Shown: positions 26,922 to 39,217 of the stretch, one piece after another
Layout of the letters: the number at the start of each line of letters is the position of its first letter
How positions within the stretch are numbered: the first letter of the stretch is position 1
NCBI RefSeq assembly: GCF_017349075.1
Contig: NZ_JAFMOF010000003.1
Location: forward strand, 372,001 to 436,000
Direction: 5' to 3'
DNA: 64,000 nucleotides
Origin: Streptomyces triculaminicus
GTDB lineage: Bacteria > Actinomycetota > Actinomycetes > Streptomycetales > Streptomycetaceae
Translations under genes and position numbers: made by a program
The notes under the pieces: model-generated
The model's database searches: none
Seen by the model: the letters and a program-made list of their open reading frames with translations, nothing else
What the model was told of the DNA's origin: nothing

Positions 26922-28313
26922 ATGAGCCGCTCCGCCCACCCCGCCGGGCCCCGCCACGCCGACGTCCTTCCCGAGGGGCACTACACCGCCCCGCCCGCCG
27001 ACCTCAACGCGCTCGACCCGCGCGTGTGGTCCCGTACGGTCTCCCGCGCCGCCGACGGCGTCGTCTCCGTGGGCGGGATCGACGTCAAGCGGCTCGCCGA
27101 CGAGTTCGGCACGCCCGGGTTCTTCCTCGACGAGAGCGACTTCCGCGAGCGCTGCCGCGCCTGGCGGGACGCCTTCGGCGAGGACGCCGACGTCTTCTAC
27201 GCCGGCAAGGCGTTCCTCTCCCGTGCCATCGTGCGCTGGCTGCACGAGGAGGGCCTCAACCTCGACGTCTGCTCCGGCGGCGAGCTCGCCACGGCGCTGG
27301 CGGCCGGCATGCCCGCCGAGCGCATCGCGCTGCACGGCAACAACAAGTCCACCGAGGAGATCACCCGCGCCGTCGAGGCCGGCGTCGGGCGGATCGTCCT
27401 CGACTCCTTCCAGGAGATCGTGCGCGTCGCGCACATCGCGGAGCGGCTCGGCAAGCGGCAGCGCGTGCAGATCCGGGTGACGGTCGGCGTCGAGGCGCAC
27501 ACCCACGAGTTCATCGCCACCGCCCACGAGGACCAGAAGTTCGGCCTCGCGCTCGCCGGCGGTCAGGCCGCCGAGGCCGTGCGACGGGCGCTGAAGCTCG
27601 ACGGGCTGGAGCTCGTCGGCATCCACTCCCACATCGGCTCGCAGATCTTCGACATGGCCGGCTTCGAGGTCTCCGCCCGCCGCGTCGTCCAGCTGCTCGC
27701 CGAGGTCCGCGACGAACACGGCGTCGAGCTGCCCGAGATCGACCTGGGTGGCGGCCTCGGCATCGCGTACACCTCCGAGGACGACCCGCGCGAGCCGCGC
27801 GAGATCGCCGCCGCGCTGCGCGACATCGTCACCCGCGAGTGCGCGGCCGCGGGCCTGGCCGTGCCGCGGATCTCCGTCGAGCCGGGCCGCGCGATCGTCG
27901 GCCCGACCGCCTTCACGCTGTACGAGGTGGGCACGGTCAAGGAGCTGCCGGGCCTGCGGACGTACGTCAGTGTCGACGGCGGCATGTCCGACAACATCCG
28001 TACGGCGCTGTACGACGCGGACTACTCCGTCGCGCTGGTCTCCCGCACCTCCACCGCCGAGCCGATGCTCACGCGTGTCGTGGGCAAGCACTGCGAGTCC
28101 GGTGACATCGTCGTGCGCGACGCCTTCCTGCCCGCCGACGTCGCGCCCGGCGACCTGCTCGCCGTGCCGGCCACCGGCGCGTACTGCCGCTCGATGGCGA
28201 GCAACTACAACCACGCGCTGCGTCCGCCGGTGGTCGCGGTCACCGACGGCGAGGCGCGAGTGATCGTCCGACGGGAGACGGAGGAGGACCTCCTCCGTCT
28301 CGACGTCGGCTGA
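26922..28313 (+). CDS. lysA: Diaminopimelate decarboxylase
   Basis: This 463-aa PLP enzyme decarboxylates meso-diaminopimelate to L-lysine, the last step of lysine synthesis. Group IV decarboxylase features: PLP lysine in VFYAGKAFLSRA, HGNNKSTEEI, GIHSHIGSQIFD, GGGLGIAYT, EPGRAIVG, and the C-terminal residues SCSGGELA-like (VCSGGELATAL) and ASNYNHALRPPVV. ATG 26922 follows AAAGGGGAT. It is in an operon with the ArgRS-like gene and is followed by a hairpin, then hom. Confidence 0.96.
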   Translation: MSRSAHPAGPRHADVLPEGHYTAPPADLNALDPRVWSRTVSRAADGVVSVGGIDVKRLADEFGTPGFFLDESDFRERCRAWRDAFGEDADVFYAGKAFLSRAIVRWLHEEGLNLDVCSGGELATALAAGMPAERIALHGNNKSTEEITRAVEAGVGRIVLDSFQEIVRVAHIAERLGKRQRVQIRVTVGVEAHTHEFIATAHEDQKFGLALAGGQAAEAVRRALKLDGLELVGIHSHIGSQIFDMAGFEVSARRVVQLLAEVRDEHGVELPEIDLGGGLGIAYTSEDDPREPREIAAALRDIVTRECAAAGLAVPRISVEPGRAIVGPTAFTLYEVGTVKELPGLRTYVSVDGGMSDNIRTALYDADYSVALVSRTSTAEPMLTRVVGKHCESGDIVVRDAFLPADVAPGDLLAVPATGAYCRSMASNYNHALRPPVVAVTDGEARVIVRRETEEDLLRLDVG

Positions 28314-28322
28314 CGTGAGGAA

Positions 28323-28355
28323 CCGTCCGCCGGCCGTGGAAAGACCGGCGGACGG
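28323..28355 (+). terminator. Hairpin between lysA and hom
   Basis: CCGTCCGCCGG and CCGGCGGACGG form an 11-bp stem with an 11-nt loop, 10 nt after the lysA stop. It probably ends or attenuates the lysA transcript before hom. Confidence 0.7.
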
Positions 28356-28461
28356 GCCCACGGAAATACGAAAAAGAGGTCTCGAATACTGGACCGGGCG
28401 CGGAATCGCCCGTCCGGTGAGTGAGACTGGTACCCCGAAGATGGATGAGAAACGAGGTCGG

Positions 28462-29754
28462 ATGATGCGTACGCGTCCGCTGAAGGTGGCGCTGCTGGGC
28501 TGTGGAGTCGTCGGCTCTGAGGTGACGCGCATCATGACGACGCACGCGGAGGACCTCGCGCAGCGCGTCGGGGCGCCCGTCGAGCTCGTCGGCATCGCCG
28601 TGCGCCGCCCCGACCGGGTGCGTGAGGGCGTACCCGCCGAGCTGATCACCACCGACGCCACCGCTCTGGTCAAACGCGGTGACATCGACGTGGTCATCGA
28701 GGTCATCGGCGGCATCGAGCCCGCCCGCGCCCTGATCACCACCGCCTTCGAGCACGGCGCCAGCGTCGTCTCCGCCAACAAGGCGCTGCTCGCCCAGGAC
28801 GGCGCCGCGCTGCACGCCGCCGCCGAGCAGCACGGCGCGGACCTCTACTACGAGGCCGCCGTCGCCGGCGCGATCCCGCTGGTCCGGCCGCTGCGCGAGT
28901 CCCTGGCCGGCGACAAGGTCAACCGGGTGCTGGGCATCGTCAACGGCACCACGAACTTCATCCTCGACAAGATGGACACCAGCGGAGCCGGTTACTCCGA
29001 GGCGCTCGACGAGGCCACCGCGCTCGGCTACGCCGAGGCCGACCCGACCGCCGACGTCGAGGGCTTCGACGCCGCCGCGAAGGCCGCGATCCTCGCCGGG
29101 ATCGCCTTCCACACCCGGGTCCGCCTCGACGACGTCTATCGCGAGGGCATGACCGAGGTCACCGCCGCGGACTTCGCCTCCGCGAAGCAGATGGGTTGCA
29201 CTATCAAGCTGCTGGCCATCTGTGAGCGGGCCGCGGACGGGCGGTCCGTCACCGCCCGAGTGCACCCGGCGATGATCCCGCTCAGCCACCCGCTCGCCTC
29301 CGTGCGCGAGGCCTACAACGCCGTGTTCGTCGAGGCCGAGGCGGCGGGGCAGCTGATGTTCTACGGTCCGGGCGCGGGCGGCTCGCCGACCGCCTCCGCG
29401 GTCCTCGGCGACCTCGTCGCCGTCTGCCGCAACAAGCTCGCCGAGGCGACCGGACCGGGCGAATCCGCCTACACCCGGCTGCCGGTGAGCCCGATGGGCG
29501 AGGTGGTCACGCGCTACCACATCAGCCTGGACGTGGCCGACAAGCCGGGCGTCCTGGCCCAGGTCGCGACGGTCTTCGCCGAGCACGGAGTCTCCATCGA
29601 CACGGTCCGCCAGACGGGCAAGGACGGCGAGGCCTCCCTCGTCGTGGTCACCCACCGGGCCGCCGACGCCGCCCTCTCCGCGACGGTGGAGAAGCTGCGC
29701 GGACTGGAGACGGTCCGCGGGGTCGCGAGCATCATGCGGGTCGAGGGCGAGTAA
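28462..29754 (+). CDS. hom: Homoserine dehydrogenase
   Basis: This 430-aa NAD(P)-dependent enzyme reduces aspartate semialdehyde to homoserine for threonine and methionine. It starts at MMRTRPLKVALLGCGVVGSE, with the GxGxxG nucleotide motif; two adjacent ATGs (28462, 28465) follow GAGGT, and an in-frame ATG at 28441 is less likely. The catalytic domain has GIVNGTTNFIL and LGYAEADPTADVEG; a C-terminal ACT domain (YHISLDVADKPGVLAQVATV), about residues 350-430, gives the usual threonine feedback. thrC follows after 25 nt, probably in one transcript. Confidence 0.96.
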   Translation: MMRTRPLKVALLGCGVVGSEVTRIMTTHAEDLAQRVGAPVELVGIAVRRPDRVREGVPAELITTDATALVKRGDIDVVIEVIGGIEPARALITTAFEHGASVVSANKALLAQDGAALHAAAEQHGADLYYEAAVAGAIPLVRPLRESLAGDKVNRVLGIVNGTTNFILDKMDTSGAGYSEALDEATALGYAEADPTADVEGFDAAAKAAILAGIAFHTRVRLDDVYREGMTEVTAADFASAKQMGCTIKLLAICERAADGRSVTARVHPAMIPLSHPLASVREAYNAVFVEAEAAGQLMFYGPGAGGSPTASAVLGDLVAVCRNKLAEATGPGESAYTRLPVSPMGEVVTRYHISLDVADKPGVLAQVATVFAEHGVSIDTVRQTGKDGEASLVVVTHRAADAALSATVEKLRGLETVRGVASIMRVEGE

Positions 29755-29779
29755 GGCGAGTAAGGGGATTACGAAAGCA

Positions 29780-30862
29780 ATGTCTGCCAACATCAGCCGC
29801 CCAGGCACCCACCAGTGGCGCGGCATCATCGAGGAATACCGCGACCGTCTTCCGGTCACCGCCGACACGCCGGTCGTCACCCTGGGCGAGGGCGGCACGC
29901 CGCTCGTCCCCGCCCAGGTGCTCTCCGAGCGCACGGGCTGTGAGGTCCACCTCAAGGTGGAGGGCGCCAACCCCACCGGGTCCTTCAAGGACCGCGGCAT
30001 GACCATGGCCATCACCCGGGCGAAGGAAGAGGGAGCGCGCGCCGTCATCTGCGCCTCCACGGGCAACACGTCCGCCTCCGCCGCGGCCTACGCCGTACGC
30101 GCCGGAATGGTCTGCGCCGTTCTCGTCCCGCAGGGCAAGATCGCGCTCGGCAAGATGGGCCAGGCCCTGGTCCACGGCGCGCGCATCCTCCAGGTCGACG
30201 GCAACTTCGACGACTGCCTCACCCTCGCCCGCGGGCTGTCCGACAACTACCCCGTGGCGCTGGTCAATTCGGTCAACCCGGTACGTATCGAGGGGCAGAA
30301 GACCGCCGCCTTCGAAATCGTCGACGCCCTGGGCGACGCGCCGGACATCCACGTCCTGCCGGTGGGCAACGCGGGCAACATCACCGCCTACTGGCGGGGT
30401 TACCGCGAGTACGCCGCGGACGGCATCGCGAGCCGCACCCCCCGCATGTGGGGCTTCCAGGCCTCCGGTTCGGCGCCCATCGTGCGCGGCGAGCCCGTGA
30501 AGGACCCGCACACCATCGCCACCGCCATCCGCATCGGCAACCCCGCCTCCTGGCGGTTCGCCGAGGAGGCGCGGGACGAGTCGGGCGGCCTCATCGACGA
30601 GGTGACCGACCGACAGATCCTCGCTGCGTACCGGCTGTTGGCCTCGCAGGAGGGCGTCTTCGTGGAGCCGGCGTCGGCGGCGAGCGTCGCCGGGCTGCTC
30701 AAGGCCGCCGAGGCCGGGCTGGTGGATCCGGGGCAGCGGATCGTGTGCACGGTCACCGGGAACGGGCTCAAGGACCCGGACTGGGCGGTGGCGGGGGCTC
30801 CGCAGCCGCTGACCGTGCCGGTGGATGCCGGGGTCGCTGCGCGAGAGCTTGGGCTGGTCTAG
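29780..30862 (+). CDS. thrC: Threonine synthase
   Basis: This 360-aa PLP enzyme converts O-phospho-L-homoserine to threonine. PLP lysine in NPTGSFKDRGMT, phosphate-binding loop in LPVGNAGNITAYW, and STGNTSASAAAYA mark the short ThrC form. ATG 29780 lies 25 nt after hom, with AAGGGG just upstream. A large inverted repeat follows the gene, and thrB lies 325 nt downstream behind its own likely promoter. Confidence 0.95.
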   Translation: MSANISRPGTHQWRGIIEEYRDRLPVTADTPVVTLGEGGTPLVPAQVLSERTGCEVHLKVEGANPTGSFKDRGMTMAITRAKEEGARAVICASTGNTSASAAAYAVRAGMVCAVLVPQGKIALGKMGQALVHGARILQVDGNFDDCLTLARGLSDNYPVALVNSVNPVRIEGQKTAAFEIVDALGDAPDIHVLPVGNAGNITAYWRGYREYAADGIASRTPRMWGFQASGSAPIVRGEPVKDPHTIATAIRIGNPASWRFAEEARDESGGLIDEVTDRQILAAYRLLASQEGVFVEPASAASVAGLLKAAEAGLVDPGQRIVCTVTGNGLKDPDWAVAGAPQPLTVPVDAGVAARELGLV

Positions 30863-30874
30863 CCGGCCGGATGC

Positions 30875-30967
30875 GGGCCGTCCCGGGGTTGTGCCCACCC
30901 TCCCCCAGCTACCGCTGGGGGTGCCCCCAGCCTTGCGGGACGGTTGCCCACAACCCCGCGACGGCCC
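30875..30967 (+). terminator. Large nested inverted repeat after thrC (contains a G/C-rich hairpin repeat)
   Basis: Arms 30875-30893 and 30949-30967 pair over 19 bp with one mismatch. Inside lies a second hairpin, CCCCCAGC-TACC-GCTGGGGG (30902-30921), followed by TGCCCCCAG. The inner part resembles a sequence at 51364-51409 in the opposite orientation. It probably ends thrC transcription. Confidence 0.7.
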
Positions 30968-31187
30968 CTCCGCAAGATCCCGCAAATCCGACAGATGCAC
31001 AGGTAGTCGTGCGACACGCATCGTGCGCCTCCTGTGCGCCCTATGTCGCCACTGAACCTTCCTTCGATAGGCTGTGCACACTCCGCCCCGTCGCAGACCG
31101 TGCCGTCCCCACGCGGTGTCGCCGTCGCGGCCCTTGCGGAAGTCGCACGCCATCAACCACGGCCACACCAAGGAGAGTCTTCGAGCG
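30968..31187 (+). promoter_or_regulatory. thrB upstream region
   Basis: The 325-nt thrC-thrB gap holds the inverted repeat described separately and then this leader. A -10-like TAGGCT lies at 31068-31073 without a convincing -35. AGGAGAG (31171-31177) is the thrB ribosome site. No other gene is visible. Confidence 0.4.
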
Positions 31188-32102
31188 ATGGCCGGTCCCG
31201 CGTTCCGCGCCGCCGCCGTCCGAGTGCGCACCCCCGCCACCAGCGCAAATCTCGGTCCCGGCTTCGACGCCCTCGGCCTGTCCCTGGGTCTCTACGACGA
31301 TGTCGTGGTCCGGGTGGCGGAATCCGGGCTGCACATCGACATCGCCGGAGAGGGCGCCGACACCCTCCCGCGCGATGAGAGCCATCTCCTCGTACGGTCC
31401 CTGCGCACCACCTTCGACCTGCTCGGCGGCCAGCCGCGCGGCCTCGAGGTCGTCTGCGCCAACCGCATTCCGCACGGGCGGGGCCTGGGCTCCTCCTCCG
31501 CGGCCATCTGCGCGGGCATCGTCGCCGCCCGCGCGGTGACCATAGGCGGGGCCGAGAAGCTCGACGACGCGGCCATGCTCGAGCTGGCCACCGAGATCGA
31601 GGGCCACCCCGACAACGTCGCCGCCTGCCTGCTCGGCGGATTCACCCTCGCCTGGATGGAGTCCGGGGTCGCCCGGGCCATTCGGATGGACGCTGCGGAT
31701 TCCATCGTTCCGGTGGTCTTCGTGCCGTCGAGACCCGTACTGACCGAAACCGCGCGCGGACTGCTGCCGCGCAGCGTCCCCCATGTGGACGCGGCCGCCA
31801 ACGCGGGGCGCGCGGCGCTGCTCGTCGAGGCCTTGACCAGGCGCCCCGAGCTGCTGCTGCCGGCCACCGAGGACCGGCTCCACCAGGAATACCGAGCTCC
31901 GGCGATGCCGGAGAGCGTGGCCCTGGTCAACCGACTGCGGGCGGACGGGGTGCCCGCGGTCATCTCCGGCGCGGGGCCCACGGTGCTCGCGCTGGTCGAA
32001 AGCGATGCGGCCGACAAGGTCGCACGGCTGGCGGGCGAGGGATGGGCGGCCAATCGGCTGACCCTCGACGCCGGGGGGACGAGCGTGCTGCCGCTCGCCT
32101 GA
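31188..32102 (+). CDS. thrB: Homoserine kinase
   Basis: This 304-aa GHMP-family kinase phosphorylates homoserine for threonine synthase. N-terminal VRVRTPATSANLGPGFDALG, the ATP-binding glycine/serine loop PHGRGLGSSSAAICAG, GHPDNVAACLLGG and C-terminal VISGAGPTVLALV are all present. ATG 31188 has AGGAGAG 10 nt upstream; frame-open sequence upstream lacks family similarity. It completes the hom-thrC-thrB set. Confidence 0.95.
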   Translation: MAGPAFRAAAVRVRTPATSANLGPGFDALGLSLGLYDDVVVRVAESGLHIDIAGEGADTLPRDESHLLVRSLRTTFDLLGGQPRGLEVVCANRIPHGRGLGSSSAAICAGIVAARAVTIGGAEKLDDAAMLELATEIEGHPDNVAACLLGGFTLAWMESGVARAIRMDAADSIVPVVFVPSRPVLTETARGLLPRSVPHVDAAANAGRAALLVEALTRRPELLLPATEDRLHQEYRAPAMPESVALVNRLRADGVPAVISGAGPTVLALVESDAADKVARLAGEGWAANRLTLDAGGTSVLPLA

Positions 32103-32519
32103 CCAGTGGCGTCCGGGGGAGCCCGGGCCCACGAAAAACGCGGTTGCCGGTCTTGGAGAGGGGGAATGTTTGTGGGATCCGGTAGTGTTAACCTCAAGTC
32201 TGCACTCGAAGCCATTTCGGCTCGGTGCTACGTGTCCCGATCAGGGACCGCTTTTCTTCCGGGAGCCTCCCCAACTGCCTGAGCAGCCTGCCTGAGCAGT
32301 TGCGAGCACGCTCCGGAATCGGCGTGGGCGACATGAGTGAAGCGTTATGTCGTGCCCTTCCCTCATTCTTCACGCCGGCACCAATGCACTGATTCTTCCG
32401 CCGCGAGAACCGGCGGACCACCGCCCCGGCCCGGTCCGATAGATCAGGACCGCAGCCGGACAGCACAACCGGTCGCCGAGCCAGACAGGCCGACGCCCGC
32501 TCCAGGGAAGGACCCCTTC
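32103..32519 (+). promoter_or_regulatory. Long leader region of rho (417 nt)
   Basis: There is no gene in this gap. An AT-richer patch around 32160-32215 (TAGTGTTAACC at 32183-32193) is the likely promoter region; downstream is a roughly 300-nt untranslated leader. Long leaders before rho are commonly involved in Rho autoregulation. The ribosome site AGGGAAGGA ends 7 nt before the GTG. Confidence 0.5.
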
Positions 32520-34580
<2,061 letters not shown>

Positions 34581-34603
34581 TCCGCATATCGCGTCACGCA
34601 CGA

Positions 34604-34633
34604 GCCTCCCCGTCACACCCGTGACGGGGAGGC
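34604..34633 (+). terminator. rho terminator hairpin
   Basis: GCCTCCCCGTCAC and GTGACGGGGAGGC form a perfect 13-bp stem around ACCC, 23 nt after the stop, followed by TTCGTCGTG. Confidence 0.8.
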
Positions 34634-34901
34634 TTCGTCGTGTGGTGCCGCACGCCACACCGCGTCGTGATCTTTCTGTGACCTTTTGAGACATCCGCCA
34701 CAGGCGCCCCGTCCGCAAATGGCCGGAATCCGCACCCCCCGAATGCCCGAAATCGCAGGTCGCGGGGGTAAACGCGGGGGTACGGGCGGTCCTCGGCCGG
34801 TGTCGTTCGTAAGACCGTCCTCAGAATCCGCTGTGCAACCCTGGCGCAGACTTCCCCGTCAACCAGCAGGGGCACATCGCACGACAAGGACTGAGGAGCG
34901 C

Positions 34902-36020
34902 ATGGCCGACGACAGCAGGAGCCCGCGGGACGGCTCGCACCGACGCCGCGTGGCCGGCGGGCGCGGCCGCCGCCGCAAGCCGCCCGTGCGCCGCACGGGC
35001 CGGCGAATAGCCGCCTGGAGCGCCGCCTCCGTGGTGCTCGTCGGCGGAGCGGGGCTCGGCTTCGTGTACTTCAAGCTCAACGGCAACCTGCACAGCGTCG
35101 ACATCAACGCCGCCCTGGGCAAGAACCGCCCGGACAACGTCGACAACGGCTCCCAGGACATCCTCGTCCTCGGTTCCGACTCCCGCGCCGGGGCCAACGG
35201 CAAGTACGGCCGGGACGAGGGCAGCTCCCGCTCCGACACCGCGATGATCGTCCACGTCTACGCGGGTCACAAGAAGGCCAGCGTGGTCTCCATCCCGCGC
35301 GACACCATGGTTCCCCGCCCCGAGTGCACGACGCCCGCGGGGAAGACCAGCCCGGCGGTCAGACGCGCGCAGTTCAACGAGGCGTACTCCATCGGCGGCG
35401 CCGTCTGCACGGTCAAGACCGTCGAGGCCATGACGAACATCCGGATGGATCACTATCTGGAGGTCGACTTCGACGGCTTCCAGAAGCTCATCGACAAGCT
35501 GGGCGGGGTCGAGGTCACCACGACCAAGGCGATCCACGACAAGTCGAGCCACCTCGATCTCGCGGCCGGCACCCACAAGCTCGACGGCGAGCAGTCCCTC
35601 GGCCTGGTGCGTACCCGCAAGAGCGTCGGCGACGGCAGCGACCTCGGCCGGATCAAGCTGCAGCAGGCCTTCATCAAGGCGCTGCTGGACCAGGTGAAGT
35701 CCGTCGGCATCTTCACCAGCCCCACCAAGCTCTACGGCATCGCGGACACCGCCACCAAGGCGCTCACCACCGACCGCGACCTGAACTCGGTGAACAAGCT
35801 CTACAGCTTCGCCAGCGGCCTCAAGGGCATCGGCTCCGACGACATGCACATGATCACGCTTCCGGTCGGTGCGGACCCCCGCGACGCCGACCGCGTGGTG
35901 CCGCTCGCCGAGGAGTCCGCCCAGCTGTGGCGAGCCCTGCGCGGCGACGACGACATCCCCGAGGCCGCTCTGAAGGAGAGCCGCGCCTCCGGGGCCGAAG
36001 CAGACGGCGTGGTCAAGTGA
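34902..36020 (+). CDS. LytR-CpsA-Psr (LCP) family cell-wall glycopolymer ligase
   Basis: This 372-aa membrane protein is expected to transfer a lipid-linked glycopolymer to peptidoglycan. A basic cytoplasmic N terminus (HRRRVAGGRGRRRK) precedes one transmembrane segment (IAAWSAASVVLVGGAGLGFVY, about 37-58). The extracellular LCP domain has ILVLGSDSRAG, SRSDTAMIVHV, VVSIPRDTMVP, VDFDGFQKLIDKLGGVEV, and LVRTRKSVGDGSDLGRIK. The essential Arg and Asp residues are present. ATG 34902 follows AAGGACTGAGGAG. It stands alone between rho and rpmE. Confidence 0.93.
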   Translation: MADDSRSPRDGSHRRRVAGGRGRRRKPPVRRTGRRIAAWSAASVVLVGGAGLGFVYFKLNGNLHSVDINAALGKNRPDNVDNGSQDILVLGSDSRAGANGKYGRDEGSSRSDTAMIVHVYAGHKKASVVSIPRDTMVPRPECTTPAGKTSPAVRRAQFNEAYSIGGAVCTVKTVEAMTNIRMDHYLEVDFDGFQKLIDKLGGVEVTTTKAIHDKSSHLDLAAGTHKLDGEQSLGLVRTRKSVGDGSDLGRIKLQQAFIKALLDQVKSVGIFTSPTKLYGIADTATKALTTDRDLNSVNKLYSFASGLKGIGSDDMHMITLPVGADPRDADRVVPLAEESAQLWRALRGDDDIPEAALKESRASGAEADGVVK

Positions 36021-36156
36021 CCCCCGGGAATACCGGCCCCCGGCCCCCCGTTTTGGGGGATACGGCCAGTACTGGCAGACTGGTACGTCGGCCCCGGTTC
36101 ACGTAAGGCAATCCCGCCTCTACGACCCGGTGCCCTCCCGAACCTAGGAGAACCCC

Positions 36157-36381
36157 TTGAAGCGCGACATCCACCCGGAGTACGTCGAGACGCAGGTCAG
36201 CTGCACCTGTGGCGCCTCGTTCACCACGCGTAGCACCGTCGCCGACGGCACCATCCGTGCCGACGTGTGCTCCGAGTGCCACCCGTTCTACACGGGCAAG
36301 CAGAAGATCCTCGACACCGGTGGCCGTGTGGCGCGGTTCGAGGCCCGCTTCGGCAAGACCGCCGGGTCGGCCAAGAAGTAG
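36157..36381 (+). CDS. rpmE: 50S ribosomal protein L31 (zinc-binding form)
   Basis: This 74-aa ribosomal protein starts at TTG, preceded by TAGGAGAA. It is the Cys-containing C+ form: CTCGASF near the N terminus and VCSECHPFYTGKQ give four cysteines for zinc. KRDIHPEYVETQV and ARFEARFGK are family hallmarks. The C- paralogue made under zinc starvation is not in this window. It is followed by prfA, 120 nt downstream. Confidence 0.97.
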   Translation: MKRDIHPEYVETQVSCTCGASFTTRSTVADGTIRADVCSECHPFYTGKQKILDTGGRVARFEARFGKTAGSAKK

Positions 36382-36501
36382 CGACCCGCAGGCGCCGGTC
36401 CTCGGTCGTCCAGCCCCGGCTGGCGACCGGACCGGCGCTTTGTCGTCCAGCAGGCCGCCAGGCCCGCCAGGCCCGTCACCTCCAGCAGCTAGGGAAGATC
36501 G

Positions 36502-37581
<1,080 letters not shown>

Positions 37582-37664
37582 CCGAGTGGGATCGACCGGG
37601 TGCTGACATTGCGAGCCCGTCCGGCAAGCGCGGACAACCGGGGCGCCGACGCGAGAGGAACAAC

Positions 37665-38510
37665 GTGAACCTGCTGCTAGCAGAGGTGGCGCAAGCCACT
37701 CAGCGGCTGGCCGACGCCGGCGTACCGTCCCCGCGCTTCGACGCGGAGGAACTCGCCGCCTTCGTGCACGGCGTCAAGCGCGGCGAGCTGCACAACGTCA
37801 AGGACGCCGACTTCGACGCCCGCTACTGGGAGGCCGTGGCCCGCCGCGAGGCGCGCGAGCCGCTCCAGCACATCACCGGCCGCGCCTTCTTCCGCTACCT
37901 GGAGCTCCAGGTAGGCCCCGGCGTCTTCGTGCCCCGCCCCGAGACCGAGTCGGTCGTCGGCTGGGCCATAGACGCCGTCCGGGCCATGGACGTCGTCGAG
38001 CCCCTCATCGTGGACCTGTGCACCGGCTCCGGCGCCATCGCCCTGGCCCTGGCCCAGGAGGTGCCGCGCTCGCGGGTGCACGCCGTCGAGCTCGACGAGA
38101 CCGCCCTGGGCTGGGCCCGCAAGAACATCGAGGGCTCCCGCGTCCAGCTGCACCACGGCGACGCGCTCGCGGCCCTGCCCGAGCTCGACGGCCAGGTCGA
38201 CCTGGTCATCTCCAACCCGCCGTACATCCCGCTCACCGAGTGGGAGCACGTCGCCCCCGAGGCCCGCGACCACGACCCGCAGCTCGCGCTGTTCTCCGGC
38301 GAGGACGGCCTCGACACCATCCGCGGCCTGGAGCGCACCGCGCACCGCCTGCTGCGCCCCGGCGGCGTCGTCGTCATCGAGCACGCCGACACCCAGGGCG
38401 GCCAGGTGCCGTGGATCTTCACCGAGGAGCGGGGCTGGGCCGACGCGGCCGACCACCCCGACCTGAACAACCGGCCCCGCTTCGCCACCGCCCGCAAGGC
38501 GATGCCATGA
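37665..38510 (+). CDS. prmC: Release factor glutamine N5-methyltransferase
   Basis: This 281-aa SAM-dependent methyltransferase modifies the Gln of the GGQ motif in release factors. GTG 37665 follows GAGAGGAA. The N-terminal helical domain (LLAEVAQATQRLADAGVPSP) is followed by the SAM fold with DLCTGSGAIALALA and the NPPY motif in VISNPPYIPL. It is directly downstream of its substrate gene prfA. Confidence 0.95.
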   Translation: MNLLLAEVAQATQRLADAGVPSPRFDAEELAAFVHGVKRGELHNVKDADFDARYWEAVARREAREPLQHITGRAFFRYLELQVGPGVFVPRPETESVVGWAIDAVRAMDVVEPLIVDLCTGSGAIALALAQEVPRSRVHAVELDETALGWARKNIEGSRVQLHHGDALAALPELDGQVDLVISNPPYIPLTEWEHVAPEARDHDPQLALFSGEDGLDTIRGLERTAHRLLRPGGVVVIEHADTQGGQVPWIFTEERGWADAADHPDLNNRPRFATARKAMP

Positions 38511-38569
38511 CGGCTCCGACAGCCCCGGCCGCCGCACGACTTCAGACACCGACCCAGGAGGCGCGTTAA

Positions 38570-39217
38570 ATGGCACGGCGATACGACTGCAGCGACGCGA
38601 CCGACCGCAAGACCGGTCTGCGCGAGGCGGCCGCAGCGGTGCGCCGCGGCGAGCTGGTCGTGCTGCCCACCGACACCGTCTACGGCATCGGCGCGGACGC
38701 CTTCAGCCGCGAGGCCGTCGGCGACCTCCTGCAGGCCAAGGGCCGGGGCCGGGGCATGCCCTCGCCCGTCCTCGTCGGCTCCCCGAACACCCTGCACGGG
38801 CTGGTCACGGACTTCTCCGAGCAGGCCTGGGAGCTCGTCGACGCCTTCTGGCCCGGCGCGCTGACCCTCGTCGCCAAGCACCAGCCGTCGCTGACCTGGG
38901 ACCTGGGCGAGACCCGCGGCACCGTCGCCGTGCGCATGCCCCTGCACCCGGTCGCCATCGAGCTGCTGACCGAGTTCGGCCCGATGGCCGTCTCCAGCGC
39001 CAACCTCACCGGCCACCCGGCCCCGCAGACCTGTGACGCCGCGCAGGACATGCTCGGCGACTCCGTCTCCGTCTACCTCGACGGCGGCTCCACCCCGGCG
39101 GACGTGCCGTCCTCCATCGTGGACGTCACCGGCAAGGTGCCCGTCCTGCTGCGCGCCGGCGCCATCAGCGCCGAGCAGCTCCGCGAGGTGGTACCCGAGC
39201 TCGAGGTGGCCAATTGA
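38570..39217 (+). CDS. L-threonylcarbamoyladenylate synthase (Sua5/YrdC family)
   Basis: This 215-aa enzyme makes threonylcarbamoyl-AMP from Thr, bicarbonate and ATP for the t6A37 modification of ANN-decoding tRNAs. YrdC-fold motifs: LPTDTVYGIGADAFS, KGRGRGMPSPVLV, FWPGALTLV, TVAVRMPLHP and MAVSSANLTGHPA. It has no C-terminal Sua5 domain. ATG 38570 follows AGGAGG. Its stop overlaps the next gene's TTG start, so the two are translationally coupled. Confidence 0.94.
   Translation: MARRYDCSDATDRKTGLREAAAAVRRGELVVLPTDTVYGIGADAFSREAVGDLLQAKGRGRGMPSPVLVGSPNTLHGLVTDFSEQAWELVDAFWPGALTLVAKHQPSLTWDLGETRGTVAVRMPLHPVAIELLTEFGPMAVSSANLTGHPAPQTCDAAQDMLGDSVSVYLDGGSTPADVPSSIVDVTGKVPVLLRAGAISAEQLREVVPELEVAN

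Noticed and set aside
38570..39217. Calling the YrdC-family gene a full Sua5 protein
   Set aside because: At 215 aa it lacks the C-terminal Sua5 domain; only the YrdC catalytic domain is supported.
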